Position numbers and translations under genes: made by a program
Notes under the pieces: generated by a model
What the model saw: the letters and a program-made list of their open reading frames with translations, nothing else
Told to the model about the DNA's origin: nothing
The model's database searches: none
NCBI RefSeq assembly: GCF_000376425.1
Contig: NZ_AQWL01000010.1
Location: forward strand, 42,864 to 106,863
Length of the DNA: 64,000 bases
Direction of reading: 5' to 3'
From: Thiobacillus denitrificans DSM 12475
GTDB lineage: Bacteria > Pseudomonadota > Gammaproteobacteria > Burkholderiales > Thiobacillaceae
In this document: positions 18,261-26,669 of the stretch, piece after piece
How positions within the stretch are numbered: position 1 is the stretch's first letter
Layout: the number at the start of each line of letters is the position of its first letter

Positions 18261-18492
18261 ATATATTCTTATAACACTTATTTTGCGTGATGTCGTGAAG
18301 TGGTCTACACGTAGCCGGAACTGTGTGACGACAGGCTCTTCATCCGCCAAAGGAGTCTCTTGGCACGAAATCTTGGAAGACCCGGTTACGCAGCGCTTCA
18401 TGAGGCGCGCTATGGGTGGTAGGTCAGGAATGTATCGATTGCCCGAGCAGATAGAGCAGCTTGCAGCTCATGAACTGGTGTTGTGTGGATAG
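18244..18492 (+). CDS. Possible small hypothetical protein
   Basis: An open frame of 82 codons running opposite to the Wadjet regulator. The C-terminal half (SWHEILEDPVTQRFMRRAMG, then YRLPEQIEQLAAHEL) looks protein-like with plausible amphipathic helices. The first part (EKYNIYILITLILR) is translated operator DNA and has no SD. It matches no family I recognise. The region 18261-18536 otherwise shows nothing but this frame, so it may be merely the leader of the SRAP gene. Confidence 0.25.
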   Translation: MEKYNIYILITLILRDVVKWSTRSRNCVTTGSSSAKGVSWHEILEDPVTQRFMRRAMGGRSGMYRLPEQIEQLAAHELVLCG

Positions 18493-18536
18493 AATACTGG
18501 ACGGGCAGATACGAGCCCCTCACTGAGGTTTATTGC

Positions 18537-19202
18537 ATGTGTGGACGTTATGCGCTCAAGACTCCCGCCAGCGAGCTGGTTGCTAGGTTCGGTCTTGACG
18601 AGTCCGAGGATTTCCCAGCTCGCTACAACATTTCGCCCGGCACGGACATCCCGGTTATACGCCAATCACCGGAAGGCAAGCGTGTGCTACACCTGCTGCG
18701 CTGGGGGTTAGTTCCACATTGGGCCAAGGATCCAGCCATTGGCGCCCGCCTAAGCAACGCCAGAGGCGAAACTGTGGCCGACAAGCCCCTCCGTGACGCC
18801 TTCAAGCGCCGGCGCTGTCTCGTGCCCGCCGATGGCTTCTATGAATGGAAAACTGAAGGCCGCAGCAAACAGCCGTATTATTTCGGTATGCGCGCTGGCG
18901 AGGCCTTCGCGTTCGGTGCCATCTGGGAGTCATGGCGTGCGCCTGACGGCGACATTTTTCGGACGTGCTGCCTCATCACGACAGGGGCGAACGAAATCAT
19001 GGTGCCAGTTCACGACCGGATGCCGGTGATCATTGCTCCCGTGCAGTACGAGGCTTGGTTGTCCGCTCCACCGGTGGATGCCTTCGCACTTGTAAAACCC
19101 TTCCGGGCTGAAGCGATGCAGGCTTGGCCAGTAAGCAAGCGTGTCAGCCGTTCGGCCGAGGAAGGCGCCGATTTGATCGAGCCCCTTGCGACGACCGAGT
19201 AG
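18537..19202 (+). CDS. yedK: SRAP (SOS response-associated peptidase) family protein, YedK/HMCES-like
   Basis: 221 residues. SRAP proteins bind abasic sites in single-stranded DNA and crosslink through Cys2 after removal of Met1, protecting the lesion. Start chosen at the ATG giving MCGRYALKT, because Cys2 is essential. The nearest SD is weak. Conserved elements are RYNISPGTDIPVI, LRWGLVPHWAKD, NARGETVADKPLRDAFKRRR, the catalytic GFYEW and the PVHDRMPVI histidine. These genes often accompany plasmids and phages. It stands alone between the Wadjet operon and the sigma-54-like gene. Confidence 0.93.
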   Translation: MCGRYALKTPASELVARFGLDESEDFPARYNISPGTDIPVIRQSPEGKRVLHLLRWGLVPHWAKDPAIGARLSNARGETVADKPLRDAFKRRRCLVPADGFYEWKTEGRSKQPYYFGMRAGEAFAFGAIWESWRAPDGDIFRTCCLITTGANEIMVPVHDRMPVIIAPVQYEAWLSAPPVDAFALVKPFRAEAMQAWPVSKRVSRSAEEGADLIEPLATTE

Positions 19203-19529
19203 AGATTACCGGACGATCGCCACCTGCTTCCATGAGCTGGTATACGCTGGCGAGACATTCCCTCGTTTCATTGCCCAAGGTCTGGATTGATTCGCTACCG
19301 CCAGGCGAACAGAATCACGCCCCATCCGGTCATTTATGTCATCGAGCAGCCTTGGCAGCCCCCGTTGAAAGACGGGGAACGGTCGACGCACCGGCTAAGC
19401 TCCCGCATTGAAAAGAATATTCTTGAATCCAGCTTTGCTGGGTCCCGGAACCCCCCGTAGACAAACACTCCCGAGTCATCGATCATCCCGTCTCTCCGCA
19501 GGCTTAGCAGAAGAAGAACCTCAAACATT
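19203..19529. other. Intergenic stretch, no gene recognised
   Basis: 327 bases between the SRAP gene and the sigma-54-like gene. Short open frames exist on both strands but none has a plausible start, SD or recognisable product. No strong hairpin or promoter motif stood out. The frame of the downstream gene is open back to 19461 without an ATG or GTG. Confidence 0.5.
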
Positions 19530-20786
19530 TTGTCGGCGGGACAGCGCTTGCAGCACCACAATAACAATATCGACGCCGCACTGCTCGGCAAAATCATGCT
19601 CGCCCGTTTTCTGGAGTTGCCGCTGCGGGCTTTCGACCGCCTCGTGACCCAGACGGAGTCATCCATCGGGTTTAACGCACTGCGCCCTTGGGTCACCGTC
19701 GGGCGACTGGAAGATGCACGGGTGGTGCATGATGCGGCCGGCATACCCCAAGCCAAAGCATCCCCGATCCTGGGAGAAATTCACGAGGCGGGCCAGAACC
19801 TGATGTTCCTTTACCATCGCAACAGTTATGCGCGTGAGTACCGGTTCGACGAAGAGGGGATGAACCGCCTGATGGCACGCGAGGAAACCCCCAGAGATTT
19901 CACAGGGACGTTACATAGGCTACGCCTCATCAATACCCGGAACCGGCTCACCCATGCACTGATACAGGCGGTGCTGGTATCACAAGCGGCGTATCTGCGC
20001 TCCGGGCAAGCCTTGTCGCTCATCGCCCTGACCCAGGCGGAGACTTCCAGCCGGCTGCGGTCGGAGTCGAATCTTTCCGTGGTGGCGGATCCTGGCCGGA
20101 TCTCCCGGCTGGTGCGTGGATTGTCGATTGCGCTGGCAAACGGGAAAGCGGTGCCGTTAAGCACCCTGTTCCCGAAACCGCGGCAAGTTCATTGTCATTT
20201 CGTGGATCATCTGATAAAAACAGAAAAAACATTTGTAGAAGAAGGGTTAATTCGGGGGCCGCTGACAGACGAGGCTATCGCCGCTATCCTCAAGCGGGAA
20301 CATGGCATCCGGTTGTCGCGTCGTACAGTGGCCAATATTCGGCATGACTTGGCGATTCCCGATTACAAGCACCGCAGCCAGCGCACGGATTACCTGGCCG
20401 CGACCGAGGGGTTTTCCGCTCTGGTGCCGCTGACCGCTCAAGCACTGCGGACTGCGGTTCCGGCTCATTCCGGCGTGTATGAGATCAGGACGCTTTTCAC
20501 TTTCCGCCTCAGTGGTGAAGAAAAGAACTGGCCGGGGAAAAGTGTGCCGGTCGTGCCGCATGGCGTGGTCTATATCGGATCGGCCGGTGATTTGCGCAAG
20601 CGCCTCGGCGACCACCTGCGAGGCAGCAGCGATAATGCGCTGCTGTATCGTCACGTGGCCGACGGCGCCGCGCGGGTGCGGTTTCGCCTGGTGAACGAAG
20701 GCTGGCGTTGGGTGGAGCGTGAGTTGTACCGGGTGTTTTGCGAGACGTTCGGCGAGCCGCCGCCATGTAACCGCATGAGTCCTTAA
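19530..20786 (+). CDS. Sigma-54-like protein fused to a C-terminal GIY-YIG nuclease domain
   Basis: 418 residues from a TTG at 19530 (AGAAGAA-type SD; the first ATG is at codon 23). Residues about 18-55 resemble the N-terminal region of sigma-54 (IMLARFLELPLRAFDRLVTQ, then ES and FNAL). Residues 138-215 resemble its core-binding domain (RLTHALIQAVLVSQAAYLRS, PGRISRLVRGLSIAL, VPLSTLFPK). Residues 244-276 match the DNA-binding end, LTDEAIAAILKREHGI followed by SRRTVANIRHDLAI, a clear RpoN-box relative. Residues 313-414 form a GIY-YIG domain: GVY (315-317), VVYIGSAGDLRKRLGDHL (YIG 348-350, R356/R358), a glutamate in WVERELY and a final PPCN. The Gln-rich activator-responsive region is reduced. 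I know of no characterised protein with this combination. It may be a DNA-targeted nuclease on a sigma-54 scaffold. Confidence 0.72.
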   Translation: MSAGQRLQHHNNNIDAALLGKIMLARFLELPLRAFDRLVTQTESSIGFNALRPWVTVGRLEDARVVHDAAGIPQAKASPILGEIHEAGQNLMFLYHRNSYAREYRFDEEGMNRLMAREETPRDFTGTLHRLRLINTRNRLTHALIQAVLVSQAAYLRSGQALSLIALTQAETSSRLRSESNLSVVADPGRISRLVRGLSIALANGKAVPLSTLFPKPRQVHCHFVDHLIKTEKTFVEEGLIRGPLTDEAIAAILKREHGIRLSRRTVANIRHDLAIPDYKHRSQRTDYLAATEGFSALVPLTAQALRTAVPAHSGVYEIRTLFTFRLSGEEKNWPGKSVPVVPHGVVYIGSAGDLRKRLGDHLRGSSDNALLYRHVADGAARVRFRLVNEGWRWVERELYRVFCETFGEPPPCNRMSP

Positions 20787-21124
20787 AACGATATAAAGCA
20801 GTTAACCACGAGGTTCATGGGGGATGATCAAAGCCGTACGTGTGAATACTTGCATCCGCGGTAAAGCGGTTTGTTCACGAAACATATTGATTGTTTTCTG
20901 TGCTCCCTGTGAACCTCGCGCAGCCACACGATAACCTTCCGCGCGCGGAGCACTCTGAAGGGCATAAAGGCCAGGGTGGGTACGGTCATGGCGAGAGCGA
21001 TGATCACTATTCGGTACGGCGCTATCGCCATGGCCGTTATAAGGAAGCGCGCAGCCCGTCGATATATCGATATATCATGCATCCAAATCCAGCACTACCC
21101 GAACCGATTTCGGGCACTTAAGAA
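20787..21124. other. Intergenic stretch with hairpins, upstream of the c-di-GMP gene
   Basis: 338 bases without a convincing gene. CGAGGTTCA at 20809-20817 is repeated inverted at 20910-20918. Around 21059-21077 the sequence TCGATATA occurs twice in tandem. At 21098-21114 CCCGAA/TTCGGG forms a 6-bp stem with a 5-base loop just before the leader ORF, where it could influence translation. No clear -35/-10 pair was seen. Confidence 0.45.
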
Positions 21125-21256
21125 ATGAACAAGAACAACCATAAGGTTCAGTGGCGTGATATGGAAGAAATCTTGCGCAAGCAAGCAAGCAAGCAAGCAA
21201 GCTTGACAGTGATTTCATCTCCCTTTCCTGGCTTGCTGCGAGGTCCGGAAACATGA
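21125..21256 (+). CDS. Candidate leader ORF containing a tetranucleotide repeat
   Basis: A 43-codon frame starting ATG AAC AAG AAC, with a weak SD (TTAAGAA). It reads through the (GCAA)6 tract (RKQASKQAS) and stops at a TGA that overlaps the ATG of the GGDEF-EAL gene (ATGA). With one more GCAA unit the leader would run in frame into the downstream gene; with one fewer it would stop at 21204. The arrangement is visible; whether it is translated is unknown. Confidence 0.4.
   Translation: MNKNNHKVQWRDMEEILRKQASKQASLTVISSPFPGLLRGPET
21177..21202. repeat. (GCAA)6 microsatellite
   Basis: Six perfect GCAA units plus GC, 51 bases before the start of the c-di-GMP enzyme gene and inside the candidate leader ORF. 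Tetranucleotide tracts of this kind are typical slipped-strand phase-variation sites. Confidence 0.9.
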
Positions 21257-23859
21257 AGCCTCTGGATATGGCCGTCGAGGCCGTGGTGCGCACGCTTGGA
21301 CTGGACGATGCTGCCGTCGTCCGGCGCAAGGCCTTTCTGGAATTCACCGATGACGACGTCGCGCGGTTGCGAACGCTGCACGAAGCCCTGCGAACCCTCG
21401 CGCCGGATTTCGCCAATGCCTTTTACACCCATCTCCTGGCCTTCGAGGAAACACGGGCGTTGTTGCCCGGCGCGCAAACGCTCGAACGTTTGAAGCGCAC
21501 CCAGGCGGCATACTTCGACAGCCTCACCGCGGGCGACTACGGGCCGGATTACATCCTCCACCGCCTACGCGTCGGCGTAGTACACCAGCGCGTCGGCCTG
21601 GCGCCGGAATGGTATCTGGGCGCCTACAGCAAGTACCTGTCGGGGTTGCTTCCCGAACTCTGGCAGCGGCTCGGAAAAGACCCCGAGGCGTTTGTCGCCA
21701 CCTGCCAGGCGCTGATCAAGATCGTTCTGCTGGACATGGGACTCGCCATCGACACCTATATCCAGGCCGACCAGCAAACGATCCTTGCGTTAAAAGAGTA
21801 TGCCAACATCGTATTCACAAGTATTCCCGACGGACTGCTGGTGCTCTCGCCCAATCTCACCGTTTTGTCCGCCAATCGGGTTTTTCTGGAACGGTTCGAA
21901 CTCACCGAGAAGGCCGTGCACGGCCGCTACCTGATGGAAGTGCTCGCGGCCGACGGCTTGCGGGGACGGGCGCTGGAAGTTCTGGCCACCGGCGTCGCCC
22001 AGCATGACGTGCTTTTCGCCATGGGGCAGGCGGGCGGCGACGAGCGCAAACCGGTGCGCGTGACGCTGACTGGAATCCGGCTTGCGGAAGAAGAAGAAGA
22101 AGAAGAAGAAGCTCGGCTTCTTTTGATCGTGGAGGATCTTACCGAGGAGGAAGCGTTGCGCGCAGCCGCGCTGGAATCCGAACGCCGTTTCCGGGATTTG
22201 GCGGAAACCGCCCACGACGGGATCATCATGACCGATCCCCAGGGGGAAATCGCCTATTTCAACCGGGCGGCGGAGCGCATGTTCGGCTATCGCCGCAACC
22301 AGGCGCTGGAACGGCCGATCGGGACGGTGCTGCCGGAACCGCTGTCCTGCCAACTGGATGAAGGATTGCAGCATGCCCAGGTGTGGGAAACCCAGGGGCT
22401 GCGCCAGGACGGCACGGTTTTCATGGTGGAGGGATCCAGCAGCGTGTTCGAAGGGTCCACGGGGCGTTTCATCACCTACGTGCTGCGCGACCTGACCGAG
22501 CGCAAGCAGTTTGAGCGCCAATTGGTGCACTTGGCCAACCATGACCCGCTCACCAATCTGCCCAACCGAAAATTCTTCAGGGAGCGCCTTGGCATCAGCC
22601 TGGACGAGGCGGCGCTGGACGGGGCGCAGTTGGCGGTGCTGTTTCTCGACCTGGACCGGTTCAAGTTGATCAACGATACCTTTGGTCATGCGCTGGGTGA
22701 CAAGCTGCTGCTGATGGTGGCCGAACGGCTCGCCGGTTGCTTCCGCAAGGGCGACATACTGGCCAGGCTGGGGGGTGACGAATTCGTGGTGCTGCTGCAA
22801 GGGCTTTCCGGGACACAGGATGCCGCGCTCGTCGCCCAGAAAATCATGGATACCTTTGCTCATACCTTTCAACTGGAAACGCATGAAGTCTTCGTCTCCG
22901 CCAGCATTGGCATCGCCTTCTATCCTTCGGACGCCATCGATGCGGGCAACCTTATCCGGTGCGCCGACAATGCCATGTACCAGGCCAAGGAGCAAGGCCA
23001 AGGGTATCAGTTCTACCGGCCCGATCTGGAAAACCTGCCGTCGGAGCGGCTCACGCTGGAGAACAGCCTGCGCCGCGCCGTGGAGCGTGGCGAATTGCAG
23101 CTTGACTACCAGCCCAAGGTGAATCTCGCGAGCGGTGCCGTGATCGGGCTGGAGGCATTGCTGCGCTGGGCGCATCCGGTCAGGGGCATAATCCCGCCCG
23201 ACCAGTTTATTCCCCTGGCGGAGGAAACCGGCCTGATTATCCCGATCGGCGAATGGGTCTTGCGGACAGCGTGCCTGCAGATCAAGGCCTGGCAAGGGGA
23301 AGGCGTGCCCCCGCTGCCAGTGGCGGTAAACCTGTCGGCGCGTCAGTTCAGGCACCGTTCGGCTAGCGGTGAAGCAACCGGAATTCACGACCTGGTTGAA
23401 ACCATCGAGCGGGTGCTGGAGGAAACGGGGGTGGATCCGTCCTGCCTGGAACTGGAGATTACCGAAAGCATCCTGATGCAGAACCTCTCGACGGCGGCCA
23501 TGACCCTGCAAGCATTGAGCGCAAAGGGCATGCGCATCTTCATCGACGATTTCGGAACCGGCTATTCCTCGTTGAGCTATCTCAAACGCCTGCCCATCGA
23601 CACCATCAAAATCGACAAATCCTTCGTAGGGGATATTACGACCGACCCGGACGACGCGGCGATCGTGACCGCCATCATTGCCATGGCTCACAGCCTGCGC
23701 CTCAAGGTCGTGGCCGAAGGGGTGGAAACGCAGGAACAGTTCGACTTCCTGCTTGAGCGGGACTGCGATGCCATGCAAGGCTATTTTTTTAGCAAGCCGC
23801 TGCCGGCGGAGGACATCTCCCCATTTTTACGCAGCACCGGAAATTTCAATCCGGCTTGA
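21253..23859 (+). CDS. Globin-coupled sensor with two PAS domains, GGDEF and EAL
   Basis: 868 residues, cytosolic. Residues about 1-180 are a globin-coupled sensor domain (LRVGVVHQRVGLAPEWYLGAY, proximal His111), so haem binding of O2 is expected. Two PAS-like domains follow at about 190-290 and 315-420 (ETAHDGIIMTDPQGEIAYFN), split by an in-frame run of eight GAA codons (22087-22110, residues 279-286). The GGDEF domain is intact (RLGGDEF at about 505), with an RxxD inhibitory site (RKGD) just before. The EAL domain is intact (LEALLRWAHP at about 634, ELEITES, IDDFGTGYSSL, VAEGVETQ). It can therefore both make and break cyclic di-GMP, which controls attachment and motility. The ATG has GAGG 10 bases upstream and overlaps the stop of the leader ORF. 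Confidence 0.93.
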   Translation: MKPLDMAVEAVVRTLGLDDAAVVRRKAFLEFTDDDVARLRTLHEALRTLAPDFANAFYTHLLAFEETRALLPGAQTLERLKRTQAAYFDSLTAGDYGPDYILHRLRVGVVHQRVGLAPEWYLGAYSKYLSGLLPELWQRLGKDPEAFVATCQALIKIVLLDMGLAIDTYIQADQQTILALKEYANIVFTSIPDGLLVLSPNLTVLSANRVFLERFELTEKAVHGRYLMEVLAADGLRGRALEVLATGVAQHDVLFAMGQAGGDERKPVRVTLTGIRLAEEEEEEEEARLLLIVEDLTEEEALRAAALESERRFRDLAETAHDGIIMTDPQGEIAYFNRAAERMFGYRRNQALERPIGTVLPEPLSCQLDEGLQHAQVWETQGLRQDGTVFMVEGSSSVFEGSTGRFITYVLRDLTERKQFERQLVHLANHDPLTNLPNRKFFRERLGISLDEAALDGAQLAVLFLDLDRFKLINDTFGHALGDKLLLMVAERLAGCFRKGDILARLGGDEFVVLLQGLSGTQDAALVAQKIMDTFAHTFQLETHEVFVSASIGIAFYPSDAIDAGNLIRCADNAMYQAKEQGQGYQFYRPDLENLPSERLTLENSLRRAVERGELQLDYQPKVNLASGAVIGLEALLRWAHPVRGIIPPDQFIPLAEETGLIIPIGEWVLRTACLQIKAWQGEGVPPLPVAVNLSARQFRHRSASGEATGIHDLVETIERVLEETGVDPSCLELEITESILMQNLSTAAMTLQALSAKGMRIFIDDFGTGYSSLSYLKRLPIDTIKIDKSFVGDITTDPDDAAIVTAIIAMAHSLRLKVVAEGVETQEQFDFLLERDCDAMQGYFFSKPLPAEDISPFLRSTGNFNPA
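22087..22110 (+). repeat. (GAA)8 in-frame trinucleotide run
   Basis: Eight GAA codons encode eight glutamates in the linker between the first and second PAS domains of the c-di-GMP enzyme. Changes in copy number would alter linker length without shifting the frame. Confidence 0.9.
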
Positions 23860-24115
23860 GCCGTGGGCATCAAACCACTTGACCTGGTCGCGCGGAAGCA
23901 CATGCGGTATGTTTATATCGTATTAAAAATAAATACTATGCATTGATACAAGTTCATCTCCAAATTGCGCTTTATGGTGTAGGGAGATGTTAGGTATATT
24001 GGCCTGATGGCACGGATTGGCGATCTTCATGATCGCGGTCTGGATCTTTGGGTAAGCGGTAGTACCCGGGCGGAGACATCCCCGCCCGGTTGAGAAACTG
24101 AGACCATGAGACTTG

Positions 24116-25084
24116 ATGATGTCCGACACGGACAATAAGGAAGCCACGACGCTTTCCCGGCAGCATGTTGCGGCCTACCTGCAACACCTCGCGGCCGAGA
24201 GGCGGCTTTCTCCGAACACGCTTGAAAGTTACCAGCGGGACCTTCTTTTTTTGCTCCAGGCGACTGAAGAATGCGGGAAAGCACTGGCTGACGCAGTGGC
24301 ATCCGATGTGCGGGACGCGATCGTCAAGCTCAGGAAGAAAAGTCTGTCGCCGGCGAGCGTGGCAAGACATATATCAAGCTGGCGAGGATTCTATTCATAC
24401 GCCATCCAGAGATTCGGGTACCTGAACAACCCGTGTGTCGGGCAAAAAGGTCCGAAGGTAAAGCGGGCCCTTCCCAAGACGCTTTCACCCGATAGTTGCG
24501 CCCAACTCCTCGATGGCAAGAAGGAACAGGATATTGACTCGAATGTCTTGCTGGCACGTGACCACGCCATGTTCGAACTGCTTTATTCCTCAGGCTTGCG
24601 AGTGTCCGAGCTGACGGGCATGGATTTCATCGATATTGATCTGAAAGCAGGAGAGGCGCGGGTTACCGGCAAGGGCAGCAAAACGCGCGTGGTGCCGGTA
24701 GGCAGGCAAGCGTGTAAAGCGATCAAGACCTGGTTGAGCTGGCGCCAGACACTCCTTGGCGGGAACGATACTCCGGCATTGTTCCTCAGCAGCTGGGGGA
24801 GACGCCTTTCGGTGCGAAGCGTACAGATGCGCCTCGATCACTGGGTCTCGCAGTCCGGGCTGGGGCAATCGGTACACCCGCACATGCTCCGCCACGCCTT
24901 TGCCAGCCATATGCTTCAATCGTCAGGTGATCTCCGGGCGGTTCAGGAGATGCTCGGCCACGCCAACATCACCACCACCCAGATCTATACCCACTTGGAC
25001 TGGCAACACTTGGCGAAGGTATATGACTCGGCTCACCCCAGGGCCAGACGCAGCAAACCAGTGGGCGACACCGAGAATTCCTAG
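24116..25084 (+). CDS. xerC: XerC/XerD-type tyrosine recombinase
   Basis: About 322 residues from the ATG at 24116 (a TTG precedes it). Xer recombinases resolve chromosome or plasmid dimers; some also move elements. The N-terminal SAM-like core-binding domain is present (HVAAYLQHLAAERRLSPNTL). The catalytic set is complete: Arg in SSGLRVSELTGMD, Lys in VTGKGSKTR, HMLRHAFASH (His and Arg), His in EMLGHANITTTQ, and the Tyr nucleophile in IYTHLDWQHL. The chromosomal xerC neighbours (dapF, DUF484) are absent, so this is probably an element-borne copy serving the conjugative DNA. SD is weak. Confidence 0.9.
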   Translation: MMSDTDNKEATTLSRQHVAAYLQHLAAERRLSPNTLESYQRDLLFLLQATEECGKALADAVASDVRDAIVKLRKKSLSPASVARHISSWRGFYSYAIQRFGYLNNPCVGQKGPKVKRALPKTLSPDSCAQLLDGKKEQDIDSNVLLARDHAMFELLYSSGLRVSELTGMDFIDIDLKAGEARVTGKGSKTRVVPVGRQACKAIKTWLSWRQTLLGGNDTPALFLSSWGRRLSVRSVQMRLDHWVSQSGLGQSVHPHMLRHAFASHMLQSSGDLRAVQEMLGHANITTTQIYTHLDWQHLAKVYDSAHPRARRSKPVGDTENS

Positions 25085-25167
25085 CCATATAGTCATTCGC
25101 CACAGCAATTGCAAAAATAAATTAAAGTAGTAACATTTCTACATAATGTTTGCTTTGAGGTGACACC

Positions 25168-25422
25168 ATGTCCATCACGACCCTATCGAGCCGCGAGTTT
25201 AACCAGGATGCTAGCCGGGCCAAGAAGGCTGCGAAGCATGGCCCAGTATTCATCACGGATCGCGGCAAACCTGCGCATGTGCTGCTGTGCATTGAGGAGT
25301 ACCAGCGGATAACGGGTGGCCATCAGAAGATTGCCGATCTGCTGGCGATGCCGGGTATCGAGGACGTTGAATTCGAGATTCCGCAACTGCGGGATATCGC
25401 TCGGCCAGCGGAACTCGCCTGA
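25168..25422 (+). CDS. Phd/YefM-family antitoxin
   Basis: 84 residues. It starts MSITTLSSREFNQDASRAKK, followed by GPVFITDRGKPAHVLLCIEE, the standard Phd/YefM fold that binds the promoter and dimerises. The C-terminal tail (IEDVEFEIPQLRDIARPAEL) is the expected toxin-binding part. SD GAGGTG precedes the ATG. The stop codon overlaps the toxin ATG (TGATG), and such pairs autoregulate. The AT-rich stretch 25105-25150 upstream is the likely promoter and operator region. Confidence 0.92.
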   Translation: MSITTLSSREFNQDASRAKKAAKHGPVFITDRGKPAHVLLCIEEYQRITGGHQKIADLLAMPGIEDVEFEIPQLRDIARPAELA

Positions 25423-25961
25423 TGTTCCTCCTCGATACCAATGTGGTATCGGAACTTCGCAAAATTCGCCTTGGTAAGGCCGATGCGCACGTTGCCAGAT
25501 GGGCCGATAGTGTCGAAGCCGTAGATCTTTATCTGTCAGTGATCACGATCCAGGAACTGGAGATCGGTGTGTTGCTTGCAGAGCGGCGGGATGCGGCGCA
25601 AGGTGAAGTTTTCCGGGCATGGCTGGGTAGCCACGTCATGCCAGCTTTCTCAGGTCGTATCTTGCCCATCGATACAGCGGTTGCGCTGTGTAGTGCGAGG
25701 CTTCATGTACCAGACCCGCGTCCAGTCAGGGATTGCCTGATAGCAGCAACGGCGCTGGTACATGGCATGACCGTCGTAACACGAAACGTGGCCGACTTTG
25801 AGTCAACCGGCGTACCGGTTTTGAATCCGTGGACCATTACCGCCTATGAGGCGAATGATGGTGAACTGACCGAGAAACGGTTGACCGAGATTCGGAAGGC
25901 GGGCCCTCAAGGAAAAGCGCGCCGGGTCAGAACCCGACTGACTGACGAGAGAAAAAAGTAG
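25422..25961 (+). CDS. vapC: PIN-domain toxin, VapC family
   Basis: 179 residues, a metal-dependent RNase partnered by the antitoxin encoded just upstream. PIN residues are visible: MFLLDTNVVSELRK (Asp5, Glu11), ITIQELEIGV (Glu), PVRDCLIAATA (Asp) and VVTRNVADFE (Asp). The start is coupled to the antitoxin stop. A basic C-terminal tail of about 40 residues (TEKRLTEIRKAGPQGKARR) extends past the usual family end and could aid RNA binding. Such modules stabilise plasmids and integrative elements. Confidence 0.92.
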   Translation: MFLLDTNVVSELRKIRLGKADAHVARWADSVEAVDLYLSVITIQELEIGVLLAERRDAAQGEVFRAWLGSHVMPAFSGRILPIDTAVALCSARLHVPDPRPVRDCLIAATALVHGMTVVTRNVADFESTGVPVLNPWTITAYEANDGELTEKRLTEIRKAGPQGKARRVRTRLTDERKK

Positions 25962-26138
25962 TTTGTGAAAGTAGATAAAATCATAATCGTGACTTTTCTC
26001 GCTGCTGCGTGTGCAAAGGTATCAGAAGCCACGACAACTCGTGCCGCAACGCATCCGCGAGCAGATGATGCGTTAGATGGGGAGGGTGGTATGCCCTCCT
26101 GAGTAACATCGCAGGAGAGCAGGAAAAAGGAGAAAAAC

Positions 26139-26651
26139 ATGAAAACTCAAACCCGCCGAATTCTGTTCCCGCTTGGGGGAGCGGCGCTGGGCATGCTTGC
26201 CGGTGCCGGTTTTGGCATGGACAAAGGCATCGCTGAAAGTGCGGCCTTCTTCGGCTTTGTAGGTTTAGGCCTGGGCTACGCTCTGCATGACTTCAACTGG
26301 AAACGCAACCGCAAAACCGCCCTGGCTCTGCTGCTGACCTTCCTGGCACCGATCATCGGATTTGCCTGGTTGATGGCTCCCCAGGTATTCGGGCTGGCGA
26401 GCATTACGCCCGCCAGCCTGGCGCAAGTTGCCGCGATCGCGCTGACTGTCGGCCCGGCCATCGGCGGTCTGCTCGCACTCGTCGTCTACGCTGCTGCAAA
26501 TACCTTCGGTCTGATCGATGAGAAGCGGGACTGGCCTGCTGACGGGGCGATGGAGGAGGATGAAATTTATCCAAATGGCATATCAAGTGTGGGTGGCCCA
26601 TATGGTTATGGATACTCCACAAATGGATTCCCCATGTATGACGATGACTGA
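26139..26651 (+). CDS. Small multi-pass membrane protein of unknown function
   Basis: 170 residues with a strong SD (AAGGAG, 8 bases before ATG). The N-terminus (RILFPLGGAALGMLAGAGFG) and three further hydrophobic stretches (ESAAFFGFVGLGLGYAL, TALALLLTFLAPIIGFAWLM, AIALTVGPAIGGLLALVVY) indicate four membrane segments. A hydrophilic, Gly/Tyr/Asp-rich tail (PYGYGYSTNGFPMYDDD) follows. It matches no family I recognise. It is convergent with the end of traG, whose stop is 18 bases away, so it is transcribed separately from the tra operon. A link to the conjugative element is only positional. Confidence 0.75.
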   Translation: MKTQTRRILFPLGGAALGMLAGAGFGMDKGIAESAAFFGFVGLGLGYALHDFNWKRNRKTALALLLTFLAPIIGFAWLMAPQVFGLASITPASLAQVAAIALTVGPAIGGLLALVVYAAANTFGLIDEKRDWPADGAMEEDEIYPNGISSVGGPYGYGYSTNGFPMYDDD

Positions 26652-26669
26652 AGGGTTCATCGCCCAGCC

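Noticed and set aside
21790-23778. A 662-codon open frame opposite the GGDEF-EAL gene
   Set aside because: Antisense shadow; His/Gln/Arg-rich, no motif, and the (GAA)8 run gives poly-Phe.
24116-25084. XerC-like gene as the integrase of the whole region
   Set aside because: It is closest to XerC/D in length and motifs, and no att-type direct repeats or tRNA gene were seen next to it; dimer resolution is the simpler reading.
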